Below, in pieces: positions 41,500-55,330 of a stretch of 64,000 nt of DNA (position 1 is the first letter of the stretch; each line of letters begins with the position of its first letter). The notes under the pieces are model-generated. The model was given only the letters and a program-made list of their open reading frames with translations, was not told the origin of the DNA and did not search any database. The position numbers were made by a program, and so were the translations under genes. Location: positions 159,001 through 223,000 of the forward strand of contig JACVVK020000169.1 of NCBI GenBank assembly GCA_018292915.2, written 5' to 3'. The DNA comes from Batillaria attramentaria (Eukaryota; Mollusca; Gastropoda; Batillariidae).

Positions 41500-44400
41500 A
41501 TGTACACGTGTGTGTGTGTGTCTCTCTCTCGCTGCCGTTCTCATGATTGATACACACACACACACACACACACACACTGTTGAAACACAGCAGTCTTCGC
41601 TGACACAGGCTGTGGCTGTGTGCTGTATAATTTAAAGTGTAACCACATGCAGATCTATGCAAGCTGACAGGTGGGGGGGGGGGGGGCACTCTTGAATGTC
41701 TAACTCAGTGTGTGAATGAAGTGATGCTCCATTTGTGACTGTTTTTACATCTTTGTGACTGTTTTTACATCTTTGTGGTTCGTAATATTGAAGAATTTTC
41801 CGGTACTATCCAGACTAGATCACCTAACAGGGATTCTCCACCCTTATATTCGCCTGAAGTAAAGAAATTCAGGGGGTGATCACTTAACGAGCAAGGCATT
41901 GACTGTGCATTCAGCTTCTGACATCATACAAACACATGAAGGAGAAGTGAAGAAGACATAATTTATTTTTCATATCATGTAGACAGCACTGCGACAGTTC
42001 ATAATGCTGATTAACATTTTTTAGTCATAGTAAGAAGTGGGTGGTATAGTTGCTGACTGGAGTAACACTGCATGGGTAAAGTATAAACCTGTCTCACTCA
42101 GGCTGAGAGAGTTGGTAACATGCCATGCATGTAGAATTGGCAGCAGCCCTACAGGCAGTCTCCACCTGGTATCAGAGGCAAAGCTTTTTCCCCCTTTAGA
42201 CAGGTGCCAAGTGCCTACACCACTCTGGCATTTCTGCCTCATTCTTTCTCTAGCATCCTTTGGACCCACTACTTGTGGAAATTATTTAAAGGCATCTATA
42301 CTTTTTCCATCATACATACATACATGTACATGGATAATATGAATGTTCATGTTGCTGACATACGCATGGCTTTGTGTGTGTGTTCTTCACTTGTTAACAT
42401 TTTTTTTTTTTTTTTTAGTGTTAATTTACTTTTTTTGTTTCGGGGGTTGGGGATGGGGGGGGGGGGGGATGAATAGTACAGTTATAGAGAATAATGACTG
42501 TAACAGTGATATAAAACTGTTTTGTGGTGAATAATTGTGCTGTATTAAAACAACTCCCTCTAGGTGCTCATATACTGGGCAAAATTGCGGTCTCTGAAAT
42601 CCTAGTGAGTGGAAGGTTTTCAAGACGGGTTACACTATCACAGAGAGACGCTAGGGTCCATGGAATGATTTTAGTGGCCACGTATAGTGTTTTCTCAGTT
42701 GACTTTACGAAACTACATGTACATGTATGTATATAAAAGTGAAACGTTGGGTCCGTTAACTAATTAATTGTAACCACAGGTAATTAGAGGAATATCTAAT
42801 ACTTTCTTTATGTTATCATTAATTCTTTCTTTCCTTTGTGTTGTTGGTTCATTGATTGCTTTTGCTTTGTCTTCTTCAGGCACTATTCACTTTGAAATTG
42901 TCATTGTGAATCATTGATTAAATGACATGAAATCACAAAGAGTGGTACTCATTTATGACAATTTCAAAGTGAACAGTGCCTGAAGAAGACAAAGCAAAAG
43001 CAATGGATGAACCGACAACACAAAGGAACGAAAGAATTAATGATAACGTAAAGAAAGTATCAGATATTCCTCTAGTAACAACTATCGCTGTTGCATAGGG
43101 CTAGGAGTAGGAGTGCCTGGTTTCAACTGGAGTGGCGGTCAGAGAGCTGAGGATGAGATGAGTCAGTTGTATTGATCACAAGCCTGGCATTCTCACTAGC
43201 ATTTGTTTGTCTCCTTTTTGTACCCACCTGCACGATTCACCGAATACATTTACTGGTGCATATATATATTGGATTTTTTTTCATCCATCAATACATAGCC
43301 CCGTGCCTATCACGTAGTTGTGTGAATTTCTTTTCTGAGGCCAGGTGGCATTTATAACACACAAGAAAATGAATGGTTAAATAATACATACATCACATTG
43401 TAATGATAATAAGGAGTGTCGAAGACAAGTACACGCACACGCACATGCACACACACACACACACACACACATGCGCGTGCACTTACTTTACTACACTTCG
43501 ATCTTAGCCAAAAGGCCAAGAAGCGGCACACACACAGACACACACACACACGCACACACATATATATATATATTGTATGTTATTAGTGATTCAGGAGGCA
43601 GGCAAAGAACTAAAAACGTCATAGAAAATGAAATTGTAAAGCTTTCCAGTAATTTCCTGTGTCAGCAACTAGTCAGTTTCACCAGTGTATGTCTGTTCAC
43701 TGTTCGTAAAATGTACGTGAGTGTCGGTGAGTGATTGGCGCATTGAGTTTATTCCAAAGAAATGCGCCCTACAAATGCCATTTATTATTATTATTATTAT
43801 TATTAAATAGGTTGTGGATGGGGTGGAGAAGTGCAAGGAATGCACGGTACATGTGCCCAGCCAGCAGGTGTCCTTGCTGAGTGACAGATTTATTAACTGA
43901 TGATCGGTACTTTGTGTTCTTGCCAGAATGTGGTGGACAATTACCGGCAACTTTGGTAACATACTGCCCATCGACTGGTCCAAGACGTATGCACGACAGC
44001 TCCACACAAAGGTTCTCCATTTGCAAGATAGACAGGTGAGTTTTTGTTTTGAAATCCCCCCCCCCCCCCCCCCCCGAGGAAGCACACACTGCCTTACTGA
44101 CGTCAATTTTCTCTGTTAATGAGAACACACCCTAACTACACCCCCCACCCCCCCCCCCCCCACACACACACACAAAAGCACCCCCCAAAAAACAACAACA
44201 AAAAACAACAAAAACAACAAACAAAACAAAAACCCAACAAAATAAAAAATAACCCAAAACAAAAGAAAACGGCAAAAAAAAACCGACAACAAACACCCCC
44301 CGCCCCCCCCCCCCCCCCCCCCTCTCTCCCAGGGCAAGACAAAAGAAGAAACCAATACAAAACCAGAAGAAAAAACATCAACAACAACACCCCGCCAAAA

Positions 44401-47400
44401 ACAAAAAACAAAAAAGACACAGGCAGTGAAAATGCAGTAAAAGTGAAACTTAAACCATTCATCCCAGTAGTACATGATTGTGTTACAGTACTTCCCTACT
44501 CCTACTTCAGTTAAATATATATGGTGGCGTTCAGTTTCATTCCCGTGGCTGTTTGAACTAGCTAGTGTAGGTGGGGGTCCACTAGACTACGCCCACCAGT
44601 GGTCAGTCAAGTAGTGCTACCCTGTAATTTTGTACACTTGTGGGCCCAGTTGTCACCTTGTGTCAAGAGGTAAAATGCCATGGTGTTATTTGTGAGGAAA
44701 TCCGCCTGACCGGACTCATCTAGGTATGTATACATGTACTACTTGTACCTGACTTTCTTTGGCACCTGTATCCTGTGTCCAAAGTGAAGGTCTTGGAAGC
44801 CAATACAGTGTATATATTTATCTACATTTATACCACTCTACTACTGTTACAGGACGTGGTATAATTTTTTTTTTTCTCCAGTAAACATTTGAAGGGTGAA
44901 TATGGAGTGTGTGTGTGTTGGTGGTGGTGGTGGTGGTGGTGGTGGTGGGGGGGGGGTGTGTGGAGGGTACTTTACTGAATGAAGGATTAGATCTTCACTG
45001 TCTATCACTATATGAATGGTTTATTAATGTATTATGCAATACATGATATCTGAAGGTCTGTAAGAGGATGTGTGCCTGTTATTGAAAAAGGTGGCGTCTG
45101 TAATTATCAAACGCATTGATGCTGCTCTGTACCCTGGGGCCTTCGTTGACGGTACATGTAGTTGTAGAGGATTCATTTTAGCCGACCGAATGAAATCGAA
45201 TTGTCGGTGCATGAAATTGTGGCATTGATTTCACTCTTGGAAACATGAGCGCCTCTTCAGCAGATATTGATTTCAGCTGGACCAAAAAAAAAAAAAAAAA
45301 AGGGCATAGAAAGGTGTGGACTGGTGAAAAAGACAAAAAATAAAACCTCACAGTTCCAGCCACTTGCGTACCGGTATATTGCGAATGGTCTGTCAGGGAA
45401 GAGCTACAGTGGTTGTACACACATTTGATACCGCGGCCTTTTGGTCAGCTAGCGTGCCATGTTGTAGGTCGGCTGAGGAAACTGTCGTGGTTTTCTCTGA
45501 GTCACTGGTTTCCTTTTTCCTGTCGCTCAGAGCAGCTAGGGAGGGGTAACCTGACCTGATGGTGAGTGTGTGTGTGTGTCGGTTTTTGTTCGCACATGCC
45601 AGCAACAGTGAGACGTGTACACGTACACCAGTTTCAGTGCACGCGTTTTAATTTTGTATTTCAGATTCTCTGCAATGCAGTGATGAGAAAGGGGTAGGAG
45701 TAATGTTTAAATTAATTAACATCCAATTATGCCGTCGAAAAAAAACAAACAAACCAGAAAACAAAAAACAATCACCAGATGGGTACCAACTTCAGGTGGT
45801 TGTCTACAAGCTAAAAATTATATATATATATATATATATAATTATGGTGTGTGTGGAGAGGGGAGGGGTAGGTAAGTTAAGTGTTAATGATAATGATAAT
45901 ACTTGTGTAGTGCTGTAACCTATTAATAAATAATAAAATAAGTGAAAAGGAAGGAAAAAATACAAAAAATATATACAGAGCCTAGGCGTAACGACACGCA
46001 CATGTATACACACACGCACATGATGCAAACAGTTAAATAGTGTTCAGGGCAGAAAACAGATGGGTTTTAAGATTTTTCTTGAAAGTTTCAAGGGAGGATG
46101 ACTATATAAAGCAGAGAGAATGAGGGAGTGAATTCCAGGCTAGAGGACCAGCGTAGGAGAATGCTCGAGTGCCAACGGTAGAAAGCCTGAGGGTAAGAGT
46201 GTCAGCTGAAGACCGGAGGGAGTGTGACCTGGTCAAACAGTTACTCATGAACCAATTTATTTATTTATTTATTTATTTTTTCATGATTAGCATCAGGTGT
46301 GTCCAGCTGTATGTCTACCGTTGACATGCAGAGCGCCCCAGCTTGCCCTCCCGATCCTAAGTACCTCATGGTTTTCTCTCCGTCCTGCTCACAGCACTAA
46401 TCAGTGTGGAGAGAGATCAGTACTCTGCCAGAGCCTGCAGGAGCTACAATGGTGTATTGATCTGTCGGGAAGCTAGCTCTCAGCCATTGCCCTGGCTTCC
46501 ACGGGAGCCTAGGCTGTAGTGAGTAATGGATGAATATGGATGAACCGTGGGCCGGGCCGGCTGCATGCACAAGCACATACCGCTATCGGAGGAGCGCGCG
46601 GTCCATTATTTTAAGAGGCGGCGCGATTCATTTTTTCTGACGCCTGATTCTCTCAGGGGAGCCAGCAGCGAACGAACAGGCTGTAAACAAATTGCAGTAG
46701 GGCAACAAGTGCTGAATTCCAATCTGACCACTTTAAAAATGACGCAAGCACCATTTGTCACTGGTATTATAAATTATTATCAGCCGTGTAGAGCCTGTCA
46801 ATGTCTGAAGTAATACTTCATTGAAGATGTGCATGTCTAATGCTAAAGTGCTTATAGCTGTTTTGGTCCATTACAACGGAAAGACACTCATTACCCCCTA
46901 CCTTTGCTGTGTATTTCATTTTGTGTAGAACATGTCCGTTTACACCACTCGCCAGTGCAGATTTTCAGTGAGTTAACTACGACTGCTTTATGTCAGGAAA
47001 AAAGTAAGGAAACAGAGCGCGAAAGTGTGAGCTATGACTTTTCAATACCAGTTACGTGGTTTACGAGTTCACAAAACACACTCCAGTTATGTCATAAATC
47101 AAAGACGCGCAGAAAGTGGGTCTTATTAGACAGAAGACAGACGGTTCCTCGGCTCTTTAGCAGTGAGCTTGAAGTCATTGTACAGAGTGTAGAAAGGAAT
47201 GAGGTGAGATGGTGTGGCGGCCACTCCTCACACACAGCATAGTGTTAGGAAAAGCAATCACCAGCAGCATTGATTTCTGCCCTATCAGTACTTCCAGCTT
47301 CATTGCCTTGTAATCTGAATTCCCCCCCCCCCCCTCCCCCCTCCCCCCCCCCCCCCCCCCCCCGACCCCAAACTGGGGCAGCATGGGAGTTAGTGACGCC

Positions 47401-47496
47401 ACCACCTGTAGCCATTGACTGGTTTCTGTCAACGGACTGAACTAAAGTACAGCTGACGTAGTTATTTGAAGTCTCTTCAGCGAATCTTTCTCTGTC

Positions 47497-47543
<47 letters not shown>

Positions 47544-47659
47544 AGTGAGAGAGAGAGAGAGAGGCGCCTTACAATCTAAAACCAAAGTTTAAAAAAAAAC
47601 AAAAACCCCAACCCATTCACTCAATGTACACTACGTAAGAACCACTAAAAATGTAAAAG

Positions 47660-47737
<78 letters not shown>

Positions 47738-50700
47738 CAACAAAACTGAGTAGAAATGATAAAGGATAGGCAGAGACAATTAAAAACTAAGAACAAGTAC
47801 CAGTGAAAAAACAAACAAAAAAAGAATACATTGGAATGAGCCAGATAAAACCTTAAAAGATAGCAGTTCTATTCCGGAACTGCGTCAGAGGGTCATCAGA
47901 TTTAACCGAGTGCTGTAAATAGTTTTTTTTTTTCTTGTTTTTTTTCAGTCTTGTGCCAGCTTCCCTCAAACAGCTGGAAGCTCTGTGTTATCTCCTGACC
48001 TTTCCTTTTGAAGAAATAATGCAGTACATCTACGCATGAACAATGTCTGTGCAACAGTGCAAGCACCAAGTTTACCAGACAAACTTTTGTCGTGGCTTCC
48101 TGCTGAGTGAATCACTGTGGGACGATCAGGCGGTGGTCAGCCATACCCACTATTCCAGGCCATTCACACCTCTGCTTTTGAAATGTTCAGCCCACCAAAT
48201 TTGAAAACAAAATGCAATTCTAAATTCCGAATTTAAAGTTGAGCTGACCCTTTGCACCACGTAATGTGTTTATGTCCAGTGTGTGAGAGATTGCGTGTGA
48301 TTCACGTGAGTGTGTGTGTTGGGTTCAGTTCGCGGCGCTTTGAGCCGATTCACAAAATTGGGTAAAGCGCCTATACAATACTCATTATTATCATTATTAT
48401 TATTATTCATTCAAGTGACTTGGGGAGCCGGGGTGGTCGAATGGTAGAGCGTTGGACTTCTAATGCTCGGGTCGTGAGTTTGATCCCGGCTGGGGCCAAA
48501 TATTTGTGCTGGCTTTTTCATCGTTGCCCCGTCTTTGATATCACCCTATGTGGTGGAAAAGGACGTTGAACCCCCAAACACCCACCCACCCATTCAAGTG
48601 ACTGTCAGTAATCAGTCTCTTTTTATTGCTTTTTCCCCCTTTCAGGAGAAAGAAGATCCTGGCCTTGACCTTTCGGATGACGAAGAGCTGGCCCAGGCGT
48701 TTGACATGCACTCCCTCATTGTGTCCAGCCTGCACCATGAGGATGAGGACCGTGTCCTGACTGCAGATGAGGTCATCAATGAGATTGAGAATATGATGAA
48801 GGTAAGACCTATCTCGAGTGGGCACGAGTGATTCGCAGGGCCCGCATGTTAAAGTCAAGGTTAATTTAACCCACGGCTACGGGCCTAACCCAGACTAGGA
48901 CAAAACAAACCAAAAAACTAAATTATACAAAAAAGGAGGCGAAGAAAGGAAGAAATGAATCCTTCTATAACGGCTTAGGCATCTTGCTGGAATGGACCCG
49001 CTTCCTGATTTAAACTAAAAAAAGACAACAAAGTTTAACCCTAGAGCTAGTTCAGTTTGAGGTTAGACTCTAACCCAGGGCTAAAATCCCAAACCTCGAC
49101 TTCTACATCCGGAACTAGATCTTTGTGCTGGTAGTCCTACTAACCAAGTTTTGAATGACATGGGCATGTGTGTGTGGATGCATCAAAACTAAAAAGAACT
49201 CACTGTTCCAGCATGTGCCAAGTCAGTACTGTGGTTGCTTCCCTTTACTCTGGAATCATGAAAGCGGGCTGCCTCTAAAAAATTTCAGTGTCATTGGGTT
49301 GACATCTTTAGCAGGCAAGCAAGTGCAAAAGGTCAGACCACTTTCCCCAGGACCAAACCACTAGTTACATCCCTTGTGGGTCCCTGTGACCTACAACAAT
49401 ATGATGAATATTAATGACATCCCTGGCCATACTTTTTGGCAAGATCATTTTCCTGTATGCTAACTACATACATGAATACCAAATGTTATACCATGGTAAT
49501 TGACCTGCCAATACCAACCAGTATCAGGCGTATTTCAAGTTATTGCGTGTAATATCACGTTGCATCAGACGCACATGCATCTTTACTCCTATTATGAGCG
49601 CCCTTTTGGTATGTGTAGTATCACAGGCCATTATGTAGCATCGATTGAATACAAATAAAATTCCCAGTTTTGTCCCAGTTTGTCAGCAAGTTTTTTTGTT
49701 TTGTTTTAATGCTTTTTCAGTGTATACAATTCATAAGGTTGGGACATTTTTACTGAAAAAAAAAACAAGTGAGTTCATATTTGATTTTTGACACTTCTGT
49801 TACTTAGTGCTACACAAATTTGAGGTACCAGCGTGTTGCAGCATGGTGGTAATGAATGCTTATAATAAAATGTTGGTATGAAAACTTGTGTGTTTTTTGT
49901 ATGCATGTACAAACCTGTGGGTATTTTGCCAGTGACGGCATGTACTCAGCATCTAGGACAACCATGGCAACCATTGGAATTCCAGTATCGTGCTGAATTG
50001 GGGGGAATTTCTTGCATCACTGACATTTGCGGGGCTGGAATTTATGGCATCCTTCCAAATCAGTACTTGGGTTCGGTCCCTGTGTTCGGGTGACATATTG
50101 AATGAAGATCCTTGGGGAAATGTCGCAAATTCCACACTTACTGGCCCCTTGTCAAACACCCTTTTTGCCGCTGGAGTGTTACATGCATGTACAAACATTG
50201 TTGTACATACGGATAACATGTTGTATATAGGGCACTTGACAACGGGTCCTTGTGAGACCAAAGAGCTGTTTGTCTCTTATCCAAATTATCACTTTTACAG
50301 CCAGATCGTAGCAACAGTGTGGTAGAAAAGGAAACGGTAATGACCGCGAAGTGGTTACAAGTTAAGCAAATAAAAGGGACATGAAAGGGACAGAAACCAC
50401 TTAACTTTCACAAAGGATGGCACGGGTCAACGTTTCGGCTTTCGGGACACATACAAATGGGACATAACTTCAACAAACAAAAGAATAGTGCGGTACATTT
50501 CACACACTCATGTCTTAGAAATATGGCAACATAGGATGATCTCAGCCTTTCTCGCAGCTACATGTAACTTGCTTGAATCTAACAGAATGCAGTAAGTAGG
50601 TGGTCTTGCTGGCTGAGTTCTGTTTCAGACTCGGTCCACGACAAATGGAGGAAATTGTTGTGCGAGTTTCTAGTGTCAGTTTTCATCATAAGTGGATGTA

Positions 50701-51087
50701 GATCTGCTGATCTGATATGTCAGCAGACAGACCAGTGTAATGGTGCTGGTTTTGTTGTGACAGTGAGGTAGACCACAGACGAACCTTTTCGTTTCAGGAC
50801 CCTTCTGAACTTCTGGAAGAGGACGGGGAGGGCCCACCAGTGACAGAGGATGAGCAGTACTCACAACTGAAAGCCATGCTGGCCAAACTGCCCTCTTACA
50901 AAGAACCAGGTTGGTTTGTTTTAATGCTGCATTGACAGTTCATGTATTTTGGATCCAAAATAACACAGAAATTGTGAATATGTTGATGGCTTGGTAGTGA
51001 CAGAGAAATTACAGAAACTGTGGAAATAATGCAGCCAGGATCCTCAGGTACTTGTATATGTTACAGTGAATTTACCATGTCTGTCCT

Positions 51088-51174
<87 letters not shown>

Positions 51175-51475
51175 CTGTGTTCGGCTTAGGAAAATTATGG
51201 GTCAGTGATGTCCTGAAATCCCTGGCCCTTGAAATCAGGGATTTTGTGAAATCCCTGGAAATTTTAGGGATTTCATGAAATCCCTGAGTGAAACAGTAAT
51301 TACATGAACTTACTGAAAATTTTAGGGATTTCATGAAATCCCTGATTACACAAATTCACTGTAACATATATCCATAAGATAAGATTACAATGTACTTTAT
51401 TAATCCCTCATGGGGAAATTTCATGTCTGCCCAGACACAGCAACAATACAATACAACACATAAAAATTATGCGCG

Positions 51476-51555
<80 letters not shown>

Positions 51556-54496
51556 GATCACAGTTGTATGCCGTACATAGTTACTGGTTAGAAACAGGTA
51601 CTACCGCAAAAAGGGCAGACCAGCAACGATGAACTATAGGTTATAAACTATAGGTTATATCGAGGGTTCCCTTCCAGAATGTACTATTTATCTTTCAGTA
51701 GATCTGTATCGATAGTAACTTCTGGCACGGAACCCTCAAAGTACATTGTCAATGAAATGAAAGTACATGTAACACCAGTATGCATGGTAATGAACAGATG
51801 AAGAGTTCTCAGCTTGTGCCAGGTTTTTGCTCAGTGCACCTTTACTGACAACTGCTGGTGTTTTTTTGTGTGTGTGTGGGAGATCACTGTTGACATTTCT
51901 GCCTGGTCTCAGTTTTGTGGAGAGAGGAATCTGCAGTGAGTGTGGGTAGGCAGACAGGGCAAGTCTTTCCCTATGTCTGAGAATAGCAGGCCTCCAAAAT
52001 AACATCCACTCTCCCTGTCTTCCTTGATCTGTTGTGGCACGCCCACTTCCTTGATGTATGTGTCCATGGAAACCGGCTGAAGTGCACGTGCTGGGTATTA
52101 CATGCACAGTGATCCTGGCCATACTTTGAAAGGGCACTTGACGTTGTGTTTGTTGGACAAACCATACAAACTATACATACCCCGGACTGTTGTAGGGAGC
52201 AAAAGACTGCTGATGCTGGGTATTTGCTGAACTGCCGAGGCCACTTCACATCTGTTCACTCTTTGAGAGTCCAATGAAAACTGAGATGTGTACGTGTATC
52301 CAGTTTAGAAAAAGTTTTCGTCTATTTGTATGCGGATTTGTGAGGGTCGGTCGTTGCTGCCAGTTTGATAGCTACACGTCCCTGCACTTGCTGCGCTGTT
52401 TTATTCAGCAGAACTTGTAGTAATTAGTGTGCCCAGTTTTATGGGTCCAGTGCTGATGCACTAGCTTAAACAGAAGCTGGATGCTCTAAAGTGTTTGTAT
52501 AGTGTGTACTACTTTTGTTGTGGAGGGAGAGTGGGGAATGCAAGTGATTAGTCTTTTGAGGCAGTTTCCTCTACACCCCCCAGCAGCTGTATTCCTCTGA
52601 TACTAATGAGGCTTGCTTTGAGGTAAATTGGTCATCATGCAATGAGCAGTTGGTGGTTGGGCGCCAAGTATAAAGTTAATTGGTACTTACTAAAGTCAAT
52701 CACTGTTTGTCTTCTGAGTCTGATTTTTTTTTTGGGGGGGGGGGGGGCAGGGGAGAGGGGGGAAGTGTGGGGGGGGGGGGGGGGGGGCTAATATGAGTAA
52801 TTTAAGTCCAGATACTCCAGTATTGGGAGGGGAGAAGGAGGTATTTGGTTCTCCCTGTGAAGATTGACGATGTGAGGAGAAGGAAAAGTGTTCAGGTTAT
52901 GGAAAAGGTTTTGTGCAGAAAATTATGTATAAAAACAATGTTTAATTCAGTTTCTCCCCAGTGTATATATTCGCAGTTTTTTTGTGCAACCTCAATCACT
53001 TTTTTTTTTTGTCCGTATGTTGTATTGGGTGCAGTTTTTAATTTGTATTGGAAGTACAGCACAGCACAGTACAGTACAGTACAATACAGTACAGGGGACT
53101 CAGTGAAAGATGATAATCTGCTTTACAGATACTGCTTATGTTGTAGAGCGTTGGACTTCCAATGCTCGGGTCGTGAGTTTGTATCCTGGCTGGGGCCAAA
53201 TATTTGTGCTGGCTTTTTCATCATTGCCCCGTCTTTGATATCACCCGCATGTGGTGGAAAAGGACGTTAAAGCCCCGAACACCCACCCGCTTATGTTGTA
53301 TATTTGCTGTTGGTATTACAGCGTTTCCTTTAGCTTTCACACCAGAATTTCAGTGGGTCCTTTTGCAACTTCTGAGAGTCCCTAAATAATACGTTTTTTT
53401 TGTTTGCTGACCCCTCCAGGGCACTGCTGCTCTCTCTGGCAGTGGGCTCATGACTTCTGTCATGGTTTGGCTTGCCAATCTCTTCTTCTGACTGGTCATT
53501 GAACTTCAAGTCGAATCATCACTAGGAATTACTACTGGCACAACTATTCTGTCATCAGCTCTGAGCAAAGATTGTTTGAATGGGCGGGGCAGTACCCGAA
53601 AAAACATGTGACGTGTCACTCGGGCGCAGTGACTTAAAATTGTCTGCGGCGTTTTCTGATTTCTGATGATGATTGGCCATTTGTATAGTGCTACAAGAAA
53701 ACTTCCATGCAGTAAGCATGCTCACGGCGCCTTTGGAGTGGGGAAAAAAAATTGTGTGAGAGAGAGAATTAGAACTGAAAGAAAAGATGCGTCTTGAGGT
53801 TCCGCTTGAAGGTCATGACTGACGCAGAACCTGACTTGATGTGAGCTGGAAAGTTGTTCCAGAGGTGTATTTTACGCACTACAGTGCATAATCAGAAACA
53901 CTGTATATTAGGTTTGGTTAGTTACCATTTGGTGTACAAGGTCTGTTTTGCAGTTGATGCCATCAACGCAGTTATTCATAGTGTAGTCTGACCGGTGCTT
54001 TTTTTTTTTTTCAGAACTGAAGACCATGTCGTGTGCACAGCTGCACGAGCTGCTGGCAGAGTATGAGCGAAGCATCAAAGAACTGTCGGAGCTGCTGGTG
54101 ACGGAGCTGGCACTACGAGATGAGCTGGACTATGACAAAGAACTCAAAAACTCCTTCATCTCCCTGCTCCTCTCCATTCAGAAGAAGCGACGTGAAACCA
54201 ACGCAGATCGCAAGAAAAAACGCACGCGAAGCAACCACAACATCGCTGCTGCTGAAGCCACAAGTCCCACTAGTGAGGCCAGCAGTACGGTGAGTATTGG
54301 AAAAACTTGTGTTATCGTGATGCAATCATGCCATGAATTGAAGTTGCTGAGTCCACTTTTGCCAAAACTGTCGTTGGGTGGTTGTAATTATTAATTGCAA
54401 ACTCAGGTGGCTTTTTAGCTACTGTAGCACTAGCGGTATGTGTGTAGTGTTTTTTTGTATGGTTTGGTTCGATGATGCTGTTAGACTGTCTGTCTT

Positions 54497-54533
<37 letters not shown>

Positions 54534-54678
54534 CATACATTTGACATCTGTTTTAGTTCGTATTGTTGTATTTGATGATTGTCAGATGTTCATGTAGATG
54601 TTTATGTAGATGTTTAGCAAGAACAGATTTATAATTTGGTCCTACCAGATATAACCTCTTACCCTGGAAAGCCATCAG

Positions 54679-54738
<60 letters not shown>

Positions 54739-55235
54739 TCACACACACATTCACACACACATTCACACACACATACAAACACACACACACCTTTACCGGA
54801 AACCTTGGTGTCATATTTCTATTTCATTTTGTCTCAGTTCTTGACGACAGTTATACCATACTACCCTCAACAAGGTCCACCCACCTCTGAACAGCTTCAG
54901 ATCTACATCAAAAGTAAGTTGCAGCAATATTTTATTGAATGTTTTGTTTTTGATTTTGTAGTAGCAAAGGCATGCCAATAGTGGTTGAACATTATGTATG
55001 TACATTTATCAGTAGAGATGCAGTCTTGAGCAACCACTTCTTTGCAAGGAGGAGGTTATTCAAAGAGACATTCATACCAGTATTATCAGAGAGGTCTCAG
55101 AAAAAGATCTGCCGAACATAGCTATGATACTCGGCATAGCTACGATATCGCATCTGAAACGGATCTTACTGGAGTAAAAAGGGAGAAAGGGTGACAACAG
55201 TAAATTTGTTCTCTATCTCTCTTTCGCTCTCTCTG

Positions 55236-55330
<95 letters not shown>

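Larger units (their letters stand above)
41049..43926 (+). other. FEZ intron 1
   Basis: It runs from GTAAGT to CCAG. It contains GT and CA microsatellites (41463-41497, 41552-41577), poly-G runs, a fold-back element (42784-43074), a U2 snRNA fragment (43489-43525) and a LINE/SINE-like (ATT)n tail at about 43733-43805. Confidence 0.8.
44036..48645 (+). other. FEZ intron 2
   Basis: This 4.6-kb intron contains long C-rich and A-rich low-complexity DNA (44058-44420), a GGT repeat (44922-44948), an AT repeat (45820-45840), an interspersed-repeat-like block (about 46020-46255), (TTTA)n at 46257-46277, a C-rich tract (47322-47364), GT and AC microsatellites and two SINEs. No other gene was recognised. 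Confidence 0.75.
50910..54014 (+). other. FEZ intron 4
   Basis: It holds two long (AC)n tracts, a cluster of inverted AAATCCCTG motifs (51222-51356), a G-rich tract, a pentanucleotide tract, a truncated SINE and a repeat-like block at about 53670-53890. No further gene was recognised. Confidence 0.75.

Noticed and set aside
44119..44514. 131-codon Lys/Pro/Gln-rich frame, with two opposite-strand frames
   Set aside because: It is low-complexity C- and A-rich intronic DNA; FEZ exons join in phase without it.
46020..46255. Possible separate gene or LINE ORF on the minus strand in FEZ intron 2
   Set aside because: It resembles an interspersed repeat shared in style with 53740-53890, but no protein motif is clear enough to call.
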